Shown: in pieces, positions 1 to 11,450 of the stretch
Layout: the number at the start of each line of letters is the position of its first letter
Position numbering within the stretch: position 1 is the stretch's first letter
DNA from: Hippophae tibetana
Lineage: Eukaryota > Streptophyta > Magnoliopsida > Rosales > Elaeagnaceae
Direction: 5' to 3'
Length of the DNA stretch: 64,000 nt
Assembly (NCBI GenBank): GCA_037013495.1
Contig: CM072801.1
Location: 81,515,816 to 81,579,815, forward strand
Made by a program: the position numbers and the translations under genes
The notes under the pieces: generated by a model
Told to the model about the DNA's origin: nothing
The model's database searches: none
The model's input: the letters and a program-made list of their open reading frames with translations, nothing else

Positions 1-93
1 CCATACAATAATTGTTGGCCTCGGAATGGAACCTGATTTCTGTACCCAAATTCCATCGTGTACATAACCTATCGATGGTTTTAAGATTTTGTC

Positions 94-110
94 GTAAATT
101 TGCGGTTTAC
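94..110. repeat. Short inverted repeat GTAAA-7-TTTAC, present in most monomers
   Basis: GTAAA at 94-98 is the reverse complement of TTTAC at 106-110, with a 7-base loop (TTTGCGG here; TTTCCGG, TTTGTGG, TTTACGG or TTTCGGG elsewhere). The arms are kept in most monomers while the loop bases vary and define subfamilies. A few copies lose an arm base, for example near 16857 (TTTACATAC context), 23025 and 60103. With 5-base arms this may be chance. It is listed because it sits at a fixed place in almost every copy. Confidence 0.45.
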
Positions 111-220
111 TTACCTTCGATATGATTCAATAGAGCTGTCAATGAGATATTGGTTTCGACAAAGGATTCTTTATTTATTTGGTCATTAAATCTGTATTCT
201 TCCTAAAACCGTATGGGAGC

Positions 221-235
221 AGAAAAAGAAAGGGG
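221..235. repeat. Conserved purine run in the monomer
   Basis: The run AGAAAAAGAAAGGGG follows GGGAGC and is among the least variable parts of the unit. Almost all copies keep it, with rare changes such as AAAGAGG in the 4-mer around 12960-15880, AAAAGGG in the 43-63 kb part and AAAGTGG near 34780, 36955 and 38045. A pyrimidine tract TTCTTCC at 197-203 lies just upstream. Conservation of this segment against more variable heads could reflect protein binding, nucleosome phasing or simply recent homogenisation; the sequence alone cannot decide. Confidence 0.4.
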
Positions 236-329
236 CTAGTTTTCAAAACTTCAAAAATACGAAAACATTTGATGAATCAGACTTCCAACTTCAAAGGACC
301 ATAACTTTTAACTCGGGTATCGTAACGAC

Positions 330-339
330 TATTATAATA
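330..339. repeat. Perfect 10-bp AT palindrome TATTATAATA in the monomer tail
   Basis: The palindrome lies inside the most conserved part of the unit, GTATCGTAACGAC through ATATATCAAA. I saw it unchanged in nearly all 176 copies; near 24340 one copy reads CTACTATAATA and near 19973 one reads CAATTATAATA. It is a 2-fold symmetric, bendable AT sequence at a fixed phase of about 364 bp. Similar AT dyads occur in other plant satellites, but no binding protein can be named from the sequence. Confidence 0.45.
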
Positions 340-1076
340 TATCAAAATCGGAGCACGTCTCGATCCATACAATAATTGTTGGCCTAGAATTGGAACCTGA
401 TTTCCGTACCCAAATTCCATGGTTTACATAACCTATCGATGGTTTTAAGATTTTGTCGTAAATTTCCGGTTTACTTACCTTCGATATGATTCGATAGAGC
501 TATCAATGAGATATTGGTTTCGACAAAGGTTTCTTTTTTTATTTGGTCATTAAATCTGTATTCTTCCTAAAAACGTATTGGAGCAGAAAAAGAAAGGGGC
601 TAGTTTTCAAAACTTCAAAAATACGAAAACATTTGATGAATCAGACTTCCAACATCAAATGACCATAACTTTTAACTCGGGTATCGTAACGACTATTATA
701 ATATATCAAAATCGGAGCACGTCTCGATCCATACAATAATAGTTGGCCTAGAATTGGAACCTGATTTCCGTACCCAAATTCCATCGTTTACATAACTTAT
801 CGAGGGTTTGAAGATTTTGTTGTAAATTTCGGTTTACTTACCTTCGATTTGAATCGATAGAGCTGTAAATGAGATATTGGATCCGACAAAGGTTTCTTTA
901 TTTATTTGGTCATTAAATCTGTATTCTTCCTAAAAACGTATGGGAGCAGAAAAAGAAAGGGGCTAGTTTTCAAAACTTCACAAATAAGAAAACATTTGAT
1001 GAATCAGACTTCCAACATCAAATGACCATAACTTTTAACTAGGGTATCGTAACGACTATTATAATATATCAAATCG

Positions 1077-1082
1077 GAGCTC
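1077..1082. other. SacI site GAGCTC, present in most monomers
   Basis: GAGCTC in the context TCGGAGCTCGTCTCGAT occurs once in most monomers and is lost where the tail reads GAGCAC, mainly units preceding E heads and the C heads near 24372, 27641, 28733, 32003, 34547 and 37816, or GAGTTC/GAAGCTC in scattered units. Digestion should give a ladder of about 364 bp with dimers where the site is missing. A second type-specific site, GGATCC in TTGGATCCGAC, marks another subset of monomers. Confidence 0.7.
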
Positions 1083-4000
1083 GTCTCGATCCATACAATA
1101 ATTGTTGGCCTCGGAATGGAACATGATTTCTGTACCCAAATTCCATCGTGTACATAACCTATCGATGGTTTTAAGATTTTGTCGTAAATTTGCGGTTTAC
1201 TTACCTTCGATATGATTCAATAGAGCTGTCAATGAGATATTGGTTCCGAAAAAGGTTTCTTTATTTATTTGGTCATTAAATCTGTATTCTTCCTAAAAAC
1301 GTATGGGAGCAGAAAAAGAAAGGGGCTAGTTTTCAAAACATCACAAATACGAAAACATTTGATGAATCAGACTTCCAACATCAAATGACCATAACTCTTA
1401 ACTAGGGTATCGTAACGACTATTATAATATATCAAAATCGGAGCTCATCTCGATCCATACAATAATTGTTGGCCTAGCATTGGAACCTGATTTCTGTACC
1501 CAAATTCCATCGTTTACATAACTTATCGAGGGTTTGAAGATTTTGTCGTAAATTTCCGGTTTACTTACTTTCGATTTGAATCGATAGAGCTGTAAATGAG
1601 ATATTGGATCCGAAAAAGGTTTCTTTATTTTTTTGGTCATTAAATCTGTATTCTTCCTAAAAACGTATGGGAGCAGAAAAAGAAAGGGGCTAGTTTTCAA
1701 AACTTCGAAAATACGAAAACATTTGATGAATCAGACTTCCAACATCAAATGACCATAACTTTTAACTAGGGTATCGTAACGACTATTATAATATATCAAA
1801 ATCGGAGCTCATCTCGATCCATACAATAATTGTTGGCCTAGCATTGGAACCTGATTTTTCTACCCAAATTCCTTCGTTTACATAACTTATCGAGGGTTTG
1901 AAGATTTTGTCGTAAATTTGCGGTTTACTTACCTTCGATTTGAATCAATAGAGCTGTAAATGAGATATTGCATCCGACAAAGGTTTCTTTATTTATTTGG
2001 TCAAGAAATCTGTATTCTTCCTAAAAAAACTATGGGAGCAGAAAAAGAAAGGGGCTAGTTTTCATAATTTCAAAAATAACAAAACATTTGATGAATTAGA
2101 CTTCCAACATCAAATGACCATAACTTTTGACTGGGGTATCGTAACGACTATTATAATATATCAAATCGGAGCTCGTCTCGATCCATACAATAATTGTTGG
2201 CCTCGGAATGGAACCTGATTTCTGTACCCAAATTCCATCGTGTACATAACCTATCGATGGTTTTAAGATTTTGTCGTAAATTTGCGGTTTACTTACCTTC
2301 GATATGATTCAATAGAGCTGTCAATGAGATATTGGTTTCGACAAAGGATTCTTTATTTATTTGGTCATTAAATCTGTATTCTTCCTAAAACCGTATGGGA
2401 GCAGAAAAAGAAAGGGGCTAGTTTTCAAAACTTCAAAAATACGAAGACATTTGATGAATCAGACTTCCAACATCAAATGACCATAACTTTTAACTAGGGT
2501 ATCGTAACGACTATTATAATATATCAAAATCGGAGCTCATCTCGATGCATACAATAATTGTTGGCCTAGCATTGGAACCTGATTTCTCTACCCAAATTCC
2601 TTCGTTTACATAACTTATCGAGGGTTTGAAGATTTTGTCGTAAATTTGCGGTTTACTTACCTACGATTTGAATCAATAGAGCTGTAAATGAGATATTGCA
2701 TCCGACAAAGGTTTCTTTATTTATTTGGTCAATAAATCTGTATTCTTCCTGAAAAACTATCGGAGCAGAAAAAGAAAGGGGCTAGTTTTCATAATTTCAA
2801 AAATACGAAAACATTTGATGAATCAGACTTCCAACATCAAATGACCATAACTCTTAACTGGGGTATCGTAACGACTATTATAATATATCAAAATCGGAGC
2901 TCATCTCGATCCATACAATAATTGTTGGCCTAACATTGGAACCTGATTTCTCTACCCAAATTCCTTCGTTTATATAACTTATCGAGGGTTTGAAGATTTT
3001 GTCGTAAATTTGCGGTTTACTTACCTTCGATTTGTATCAATAGAGCTGTAAATGAGATATTGCATCCGACAAAGGTTTCTTTATTTATTTGGTCCATAAA
3101 TCTGTATTCTTCCTAAAAAAACTATGGGAGCAGAAAAAGAAAGGGGCTAGTTTTCATAATTTCAAAAATAACAAAACATTTGATGAATCAGACTTCCAAC
3201 ATCAAATGACCATAACTTTTGACTGGGGTATCGTAACGACTATTATAATATATCAAATCGGAGCTCGTCTCGATCCATACAATAATTGTTGGCCTCGGAA
3301 TGGAACCTGATTTCTGTATGCAAATTCCATCGTGTACATAACCTATCGATGGTTTTAAGATTTTGTCGTAAATTTTCGGTTTACTTACCTTCGATATGAT
3401 TCAATAGAGCTGTCAATGAGATATTGGTTTCGACAAAGGATTCTTTATTTATTTGGTCATTAAATCTGTATTCTTCCTAAAAACGTATGGGAGCAGAAAA
3501 AGAAAGGGGCTAGTTTTCAAAAATTCAAAAATACGAAAACATTTGATGAATCAGACTTCCAACATCAAAGGACCATAACTTTTAACTCGGGTATCGTAAC
3601 GACTATTATAATATATCAAAATCGGAGCACGTCTCGATCCATACAAAAATTGTTGGACTAGAATTGGAACCTGATTTCCGTACCCAAATTCCATGGTTTA
3701 CATAACCTATCGATGGTTTTAAGATTTTGTCGTAAATTTCCGGTTTACTTACCTTCGATATGAATCGATAGAGCTGTAAATGAGATATTGGTTTCGACAA
3801 AGGTTTCTTTATTTTTTTGGTCATTAAATCTGTATTCTTCCTAAAAACGTATTGGAGCAGAAAAAGAAAGGGGCTAGTTTTCAAAACTTCGAAAATACGA
3901 AAACATTTGATGAATCAGACTTCCAACATCAAATGACCCTAACTTTTAACTCGGGTATCGTAACGACTATTATAATATATCAAAATCGGAGCTCGTCTCG

Positions 4001-7000
4001 ATCCATACAATAATTTTTGGCCTAGCATTGGAACCTGATTTCTGTACCCAAATTCCATTGTTTACATAACTTATCGAGTGTTTTAAGATTTTGTCGTAAA
4101 TTTTGCGGTTTACTTACCTTCGATATGATTCAATAGAGCTGTCAATGAGATATTGGTTCCGACAAAGGTTTCTTTATTTATTTGGTCATTAAATCTGTAT
4201 TCTTCCTAAAAACGTATGGGAGCAGAAAAAGAAAGGGGCTAGTTTTCAAAACTTCAGAAATACGAAAACATTTGATGAATCAGACTTCCAACATCAAATG
4301 ACCATAACTCTTAACTAGGGTATCGTAACGACTATTATAATATATCAAAATCGGAGCTCATCTCGATCCATACAATAATTATTGGCCTAGCATTGGAACC
4401 TGATTTCTGTACCCAAATTCCATCGTTTACATAACTTATCGAGGGTTTGAAGATTTTGTCGTAAATTTCCGATTTACTTACTTTCGATTTGAATCGATAG
4501 AGCTGTAAATGAGATATTGGATCCGAAAAAGGTTTCTTTTTTTTTTGGTCATTAAATCTGTATTCTTCCTAAAAACGTATGGGAGCAGAAAAAGAAAGGG
4601 GCTAGTTTTCAAAACTTCGAAAATACGAAAACATTTGATGAATCAGACTTCCAACATCAAATGACCATAACTTTTAACTAGGGTATCGTAACGACTATTA
4701 TAATATATCAAAATAGGAGCTCATCTCGATTCATACAATAATTGTTGGCCTAGCATTGGAAACTGATTTTTCTACCCAAATTCCTTCGTTTACATAACTT
4801 ATCGAGGGTTTGAAGATTTTGTCGTAAATTTGCGGTTTACTTACCTTCGATATGATTCAATAGAGCTGTCAATGAGATATTGGTTCCGACAAAGGTTTCT
4901 TTATTTATTTGGTCATTAAATCTGTATTCTTCCTAAAAAACTATGGGAGCAGAAAAAGAAAGGAGCTAGTTTTCAAAACTTCAAAAATAACAAAACATTT
5001 GATGAATCAGACTTCCAACATCAAATGACCATAACTTTTGACTGGGGTATCGTAACGACTATTATAATATATCAAATCGGAGCTCGTCTCGATCCATACA
5101 ATAATTGTTGGCCTCGGAATGGAACCTGATTTTTGTACCCAAATTCCATCGTGTACCTAACTTATCGATGGTTTTAAGATTTTCTCGTAAATTTGAGGTT
5201 TACTTACCTTCGATATGATTCAATAGAGCTGTCAATGAGATATTGGTTCCGACAAAGGTTTCTTTATTGATTTGGTCATTAAATCTGTATTCTTCCTAAA
5301 AACGTATGGGAGCAGAAAAAGAAAGGGGCTAGTGTTCAAAACTTCAAAAATACGAAAATATTTGATGAATAAGACTTCCAACATCAAATGACCATAACTT
5401 TTAACTCAGGTATCGTAACGAATATTATAATATATCAAAATCGGAGCTCGTCTCAATCCATACAATAATTGTTGGCCTAGCATTAGAAACTGATTTCCGT
5501 ACACAAATTCCATCAATTACATAACTGATCGAGGGTTTTAAGATTTTGTCGTAAATTTGCGGTTTACTTACCTTCGATTTGCTTCAATAGAGCTGTCAAT
5601 GCGATATTGTTTCCGACAAAGGTTTCTTTATTTATTTGGTCATTAAATCTGTATTCTTCCTAAAAACGTATGGGAGCAGAAAAAGAAAGGGGCTAGTTTT
5701 CAAAACTTCAAAAATACGAAAACATTTGATGAATCAGACTTCCAACATCAAATGACCATAACTTTTAAGTCGGGTATCGTAACGACTATTATAATATATC
5801 AAAATCGGAGCACGTCTCGATCCATACAATAATTGTTGGCCTAGAATTGGAACCTGATTTCCGTACCCAAATTCCATCGTTTACATAACTTATCGAGGGT
5901 TTGAAGATTTTGTCGTAAATTTCCGGTTTACTTACTTTCGATTTGAATCGATAGAGCTGTAAATGAGATATTGCATCCGAAAAAGGTTTCTTTATTTTTT
6001 TGGTCATTAAATCTGTATTCTTCCTAAAAACGTATGGGAGCAGAAAAAGAAAGGGGCTAGTTTTCAGAACTTCGAAAATACGAAAACATTTGATGAATCA
6101 GACTTCCAACATCAAATGACCCTAACTTTTAACTAGGGTATCGTAACGACTATTATAATATATCAAAATCGGAGCTCGTCTCGATCCATACAATAATTTT
6201 TGGCCTAGCATTGGAACCTGATTTCTGTACCCAAATTCCATTGTTTACATAACTTATCGAGGGTGTTAAGATTTTGTCGTAAATTTTGCGGTTTACTTAC
6301 CTTCGATATGATTCAATAGAGCTGTCAATGAGATATTGGTTCCGACAAAGGTTTCTTTATTTATTTGGTCATTAAATCTGTATTCTTCCTAAAAACGTAT
6401 GGGAGCAGAAAAAGAAAGGGGCTAGTTTTCATAATTTCAAAAATAACAAAACATTTGATGAATTAGACTTCCAACATCAAATGACCATAACTCTTAACTG
6501 GGGTATCGTAACGACTATTATAATATATCAAATCGGAGCTCGTCTCGATCCATACAATAATTGTTGGCCTCGGAATGGAACCTGATTTCTGTACCCAAAT
6601 TCCATCGTGTACATAACCTATCGATGGTTTTAAGATTTTGTCGTAAATTTGCGGTTTACTTACCTTCGATATGATTCAATAGAGCTGTCAATGAGATATT
6701 GGTTTCGACAAAGGATTCTTTATTTATTTGGTCATTAAATCTGTATTCTTCCTAAAACCGTATGGGAGCAGAAAAAGAAAGGGGCTAGTTTTCAAAACTT
6801 CAAAAATACGAAAACATTTGATGAATCAGACTTCCAACTTCAAAGGACCATAACTTTTAACTCGGGTATCGTAACGACTATTATAATATATCAAAATCGG
6901 AGCACGTCTCGATCCATACAATAATTGTTGGCCTAGAATTGGAACCTGATTTCCGTACCCAAATTCCATGGTTTACATAACCTATCGATGGTTTTAAGAT

Positions 7001-7639
7001 TTTGTCGTAAATTTCCGGTTTACTTACCTTCGATATGATTCGATAGAGCTATCAATGAGATATTGGTTTCGACAAAGGTTTCTTTTTTTATTTGGTCATT
7101 AAATCTGTATTTTTCCTAAAAACGTATTGGAGCAGAAAAAGAAAGAGGCTAGTTTTCAAAACTTCAAAAATACGAAAACATTTGATGAATCAGACTTCCA
7201 ACATCAAATGACCATAACTTTTAACTCGGGTATCGTAACGACTATTATAATATATCAAAATCGGAGCACGTCTCGATCCATACAATAATAGTTGGCCTAG
7301 AATTGGAACCTGATTTCCGTACCCAAATTCCATCGTTTACATAACTTATCGAGGGTTTGAAGATTTTGTTGTAAATTTCGGTTTACTTACCTTCGATTTG
7401 AATCGATAGAGCTGTAAATGAGATATTGGATCCGACAAAGGTTTCTTTATTTATTTGGTCATTAAATCTGTATTCTTCCTAAAAACGTATGGGAGCAGAA
7501 AAAGAAAGGGGCTAGTTTTCAAAACTTCACAAATAAGAAAACATTTGATGAATCAGACTTCCAACATCAAATGACCATAACTTTTAACTAGGGTATCGTA
7601 ACGACTATTATAATATATCAAATCGGAGCTCGTCTCGAT

Positions 7640-8003
7640 CCATACAATAATTGTTGGCCTCGGAATGGAACATGATTTCTGTACCCAAATTCCATCGTGT
7701 ACATAACCTATCGATGGTTTTAAGATTTTGTCGTAAATTTGCGGTTTACTTACCTTCGATATGATTCAATAGAGCTGTCAATGAGATATTGGTTCCGAAA
7801 AAGGTTTCTTTATTTATTTGGTCATTAAATCTGTATTCTTCCTAAAAACGTATGGGAGCAGAAAAAGAAAGGGGCTAGTTTTCAAAACATCACAAATACG
7901 AAAACATTTGATGAATCAGACTTCCAACATTAAATGACCATAACTCTTAACTAGGGTATCGTAACGACTATTATAATATATCAAAATCGGAGCTCATCTC
8001 GAT
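7640..8003. repeat. Monomer duplicated in tandem, first copy
   Basis: A C-head monomer with ACATGATTTC, CCGAAAAAGG and AAAACATCACAAATAC. It also carries AACATTAAATG near 7926, where its ancestor at 1091-1454 has AACATCAAATG. By eye it is identical to the next monomer, so the pair arose after the 18-monomer unit was copied. Confidence 0.85.
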
Positions 8004-8367
8004 CCATACAATAATTGTTGGCCTCGGAATGGAACATGATTTCTGTACCCAAATTCCATCGTGTACATAACCTATCGATGGTTTTAAGATTTTGTCGTAA
8101 ATTTGCGGTTTACTTACCTTCGATATGATTCAATAGAGCTGTCAATGAGATATTGGTTCCGAAAAAGGTTTCTTTATTTATTTGGTCATTAAATCTGTAT
8201 TCTTCCTAAAAACGTATGGGAGCAGAAAAAGAAAGGGGCTAGTTTTCAAAACATCACAAATACGAAAACATTTGATGAATCAGACTTCCAACATTAAATG
8301 ACCATAACTCTTAACTAGGGTATCGTAACGACTATTATAATATATCAAAATCGGAGCTCATCTCGAT
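8004..8367. repeat. Monomer duplicated in tandem, second copy
   Basis: Apparently identical, base for base, to the preceding 364 bp, including the private AACATTAAATG change (near 8290). Adjacent monomers elsewhere in the window differ at many sites. In the 18-monomer register this slot should hold an A-head monomer like the one at 1455. Confidence 0.85.
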
Positions 8368-8731
8368 CCATACAATAATTGTTGGCCTAGCATTGGAACC
8401 TGATTTCTGTACCCAAATTCCATCGTTTACATAACTTATCGAGGGTTTGAAGATTTTGTCGTAAATTTGCGGTTTACTTACCTTCGATTTGAATCAATAG
8501 AGCTGTAAATGAGATATTGCATCCGACAAAGGTTTCTTTATTTATTTGGTCAAGAAATCTGTATTCTTCCTAAAAAAACTATGGGAGCAGAAAAAGAAAG
8601 GGGCTAGTTTTCATAATTTCAAAAATAACAAAACATTTGATGAATTAGACTTCCAACATCAAATGACCATAACTTTTGACTGGGGTATCGTAACGACTAT
8701 TATAATATATCAAATCGGAGCTCGTCTCGAT
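8368..8731. repeat. Hybrid monomer from unequal crossing-over
   Basis: The head (CTGTACCC and TTCCATCG, with A at 8422) matches the monomer at 1455. From GCGG at 8469 onward (CCTTCGATTTGAATCAA, GCATCCGAC, GGTCAAGAAATC) it matches the monomer at 1819. The junction therefore lies between 8423 and 8468. The fusion removes one monomer, balancing the one gained at 8004, so register with copy 1 is kept. Confidence 0.75.
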
Positions 8732-9094
8732 CCATACAATAATTGTTGGCCTCGGAATGGAACCTGATTTCTGTACCCAAATTCCATCGTGTACATAACC
8801 TATCGATGGTTTTAAGATTTTGTCGTAAATTTGCGGTTTACTTACCTTCGATATGATTCAATAGAGCTGTCAATGAGATATTGGTTTCGACAAAGGATTC
8901 TTTATTTATTTGGTCAATAAATCTGTATTCTTCCTAAAAACGTATTGGAGCAGAAAAAGAAAGGGGCTAGTTTTCAAAACTTCAAAAATACGAAAACATT
9001 TGATGAATCAGACTTCCAACATCAAATGACCATAACTTTTAACTCGGGTATCGTAACGACTATTATAATATATCAAATCGGAGCTCGTCTCGAT

Positions 9095-10184
9095 CCATAC
9101 AATAATTGTTGGCCTCGGAATGGAACCTGATTTCTGTACCCAAATTCCATCGTGTACATAACCTATCGATGGTTTTAAGATTTTGTCGTAAATTTCCGGT
9201 TTACTTACCTTCGATATGATTCGATAGAGCTATCAATGAGATATTGGTTTCGACAAAGGTTTCTTTTTTTATTTGGTCATTAAATCTGTATTCTTCCTAA
9301 AAACGTATTGGAGCAGAAAAAGAAAGGGGCTAGTTTTCAAAACTTCAAAAATACGAAAACATTTGATGAATCAGACTTCCAACATCAAATGACCATAACT
9401 TTTAACTCGGGTATCGTAACGACTATTATAATATATCAAAATCGGAGCACGTCTCGATCCATACAATAATAGTTGGCCTAGAATTGGAACCTGATTTCCG
9501 TACCCAAATTCCATCGTTTACATAACTTATCGAGGGTTTGAAGATTTTGTTGTAAATTTCGGTTTACTTACCTTCGATTTGAATCGATAGAGCTGTAAAT
9601 GAGATATTGGATCCGACAAAGGTTTCTTTATTTATTTGGTCATTAAATCTGTATTCTTCCTAAAAACGTATGGGAGCAGAAAAAGAAAGGGGCTAGTTTT
9701 CAAAACTTCACAAATACGAAAACATTTGATGAATCAGACTTCCAACATCAAATGACCATAACTTTTAACTAGGGTATCGTAACGACTATTATAATATATC
9801 AAAATCGGAGCTCGTCTCGATCCATACAATAATTGTTGGCCTAGCATTATAACCTGATTTCCGTACCCAAATTCCATCGTTTACATAACTTATCGAGGGT
9901 TTGAAGATTTTGTCGTAAATTTCCGGTTTACTTACTTTCGATTTGATTCAATAGAGCTGTAAATGAGATATTGGATCCGACAAAGGTTTCTTTATTTTCT
10001 TTGTCATTAAATCTGTATTTTTCCTAAAAACGTATGGGAGCAGAAAAAGAAAGGGGCTAGTTTTCAAAACTTCGAAAATACGAAAACATTTGATGAATCA
10101 GACTTCCAACATCAAATGACCATAACTTTTAACTAGGGTATCGTAACGACTATTATAATATATCAAATCGGAGCTCGTCTCGAT
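9095..10184. repeat. Mosaic monomers derived from the 18-mer family
   Basis: Starts are 9095, 9459 and 9822. The first has a C head joined to a tail like the monomer at 365 (CCGG, GATTCGATAGAGCTATC, TTTCTTTTTTTATTTGG). The second matches the monomer at 729. The third is a T-head monomer (AGCATTAT) with TTTTCTTTGTC near 9993. The last two recur at 12004 and 12367, an offset of 2545 bp (7 monomers). Confidence 0.7.
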
Positions 10185-11450
10185 CCATACAATAATTGTT
10201 GGCCTCGGAATGGAACCTGATTTCTGTACCCAAATTCCATCGTGTACATAACCTATCGATGGTTTTAAGATTTTGTCGTAAATTTGCGGTTTACTTACCT
10301 TCGATATGATTCAATAGAGCTGTCAATGAGATATTGGTTCCGAAAAAGGTTTCTTCATTTATTTGGTCATTAAATCTGTATTCTTCCTAAAAACGTATGG
10401 GAGCAGAAAAAGAAAGGGGCTAGTTTTCAAAACTTCACAAATACGAAAACATTTGATGAATCAGACTTCCAACATCAAATGACCATAACTCTTAACTATG
10501 GTATCGTAACGACTATTATAATATATCAAAATCGGAGCTCATCTCGATCCATACAATAATTGTTGGCCTAGCATTGGAACCTGATTTCTGTACCCAAATT
10601 CCATCGTTTACATAACTTATCGAGGGTTTGAAGATTTTGTCGTAAATTTCCGGTTTACTTACTTTCGATTTGAATCGATAGAGCTGTAAATGAGATATTG
10701 GATCCGAAAAAGGTTTCTTTATTTTTTTGGTCATTAAATCTGTATTCTTCCTAAAAACGTATGGGAGCAGAAAAAGAAAGGGGCTAGTTTTCAAAACTTC
10801 GAAAATACGAAAACATTTGATGAATCAGACTTCCAACATCAAATGACCATAACTTTTAACTAGGGTATCGTAACGACTATTATAATATATCAAAATCGGA
10901 GCTCATCTCGATCCATACAATAATTGTTGGCCTAGCATTGGAACCTGATTTTTCTACCCAAATTCCTTCGTTTACATAACTTATCGAGGGTTTGAAGATT
11001 TTGTCGTAAATTTGCGGTTTACTTACCTTCGATTTGAATCAATAGAGCTGTAAATGAGATATTGCATCCGACAAAGGTTTCTTTATTTATTTGGTCAAGA
11101 AATCTGTATTCTTCCTAAAAAAACTATGGGAGCAGAAAAAGAAAGGGGCTAGTTTTCATAATTTCAAAAATAACAAAACATTTGATGAATTAGACTTCCA
11201 ACATCAAATGACCATAACTTTTGACTGGGGTATCGTAACGACTATTATAATATATCAAATCGGAGCTCGTCTCGATCCATACAATAATTGTTGGCCTCGG
11301 AATGGAACCTGATTTCTGTACCCAAATTCCATCGTGTACATAACCTATCGATGGTTTTAAGATTTTGTTGTAAATTTGCGGTTTACTTACCTTCGATATG
11401 ATTCAATAGAGCTGTCAATGAGATATTGGTTTCGACCAAGGATTCTTTAT
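10185..11450. repeat. Copy of 1091-2356 at an offset of 9094 bp
   Basis: Monomers at 10185, 10549, 10913 and the first half of 11277 match those at 1091, 1455, 1819 and 2183. The stretch keeps the order that copy 2 has lost, that is the intact A-head monomer between the C head and the TTTTTCTACCC monomer. The match ends near 11450, where GGTCAATAAATC and a seven-A run replace GGTCATTAAATC and AAACCG. Confidence 0.7.

Larger units (their letters stand above)
1..364. repeat. Representative 364-bp monomer (C head)
   Basis: This unit serves as a map of the monomer. The head carries CCATACAATAATTGTTGGCC and the type-defining bases CGGAATGG. Then come the TACCCAAATTCCATCG region, an imperfect hairpin with GTAAA/TTTAC arms at 94-110, the TTCGATATGATTCAATAGAG region, the TTTATTTATTTGGTCATTAAA stretch near 170-190, a pyrimidine tract TTCTTCC at 197-203, a purine run at 221-235, two CAAAA boxes at 244-248 and 252-256, CCATAACTTTT near 299-309, and an AT palindrome at 330-339. 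The unit ends in CTCGAT just before the next CCATAC. The start is arbitrary, since the array is continuous. Because 364 leaves a remainder of 1 when divided by 3, a reading frame changes from one monomer to the next and no long frame can persist. Confidence 0.9.
1..6549. repeat. 18-monomer higher-order unit, copy 1
   Basis: Monomer starts are 1, 365, 729, 1091, 1455, 1819, 2183, 2547, 2911, 3275, 3639, 4003, 4368, 4731, 5094, 5458, 5822 and 6186. The heads run C, E, E, C, A, A, C, A, A, C, E, A, A, A, C, A, E, A. The next monomer at 6550 repeats the first, including the rare AACTTCAAAGG spelling (near 287 and 6836), the AATAGTTGG head (near 746 and 7295) and ACATGATTTC (near 1130 and 7672). 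The offset is 6549 bp, 18 monomers less 3 bases. Shorter internal resemblances (monomers at 1819, 2547 and 2911) show the unit itself grew from smaller repeats. Confidence 0.8.
6550..9094. repeat. 18-monomer higher-order unit, partial copy 2
   Basis: Monomers at 6550, 6914, 7278 and 7640 match those at 1, 365, 729 and 1091, with only a few differences seen (for example TATTTTTCC near 7109 and AAAGAGG near 7142). The monomer at 8004 is instead a copy of the one at 7640, and the one at 8368 is a hybrid of the units at 1455 and 1819. The match resumes at 8732 (equal to 2183) and then fades within that monomer, whose tail near 8945-9060 belongs to another type. The copy therefore covers about seven of eighteen monomers. 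Confidence 0.75.

Noticed and set aside
12..28. CENP-B-box-like string around TTGTTGGCCTCGG in the C head
   Set aside because: Against the mammalian 17-bp box it matches about 10 of 17 bases and only about 5 of the 9 essential ones, and the other head types destroy it. Chance is the simpler explanation.
160..190. TATA-like and AT-rich stretches as promoters
   Set aside because: TTTATTTATTTGG and ATATAT strings occur in nearly every monomer and have no downstream gene. Satellite transcription is possible but cannot be supported from sequence.
1..364. Monomer as a dimer of two about 182-bp subunits
   Set aside because: I compared the two halves by eye and found no consistent similarity at that spacing. 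A sensitive self-alignment of the consensus could still reveal an ancient duplication.
1422..11312. Repeated open reading frames of 61-99 codons, such as minus-strand 1422-1700 and 10516-10794 and plus-strand 1997-2218, 8546-8767 and 11091-11312
   Set aside because: They recur only because the satellite recurs at the same offsets (6549 and 9094 bp), overlap on both strands, begin and end at repeat-internal ATG and stop codons, and show no protein domain or codon signal. Identity of the peptides is identity of the DNA.
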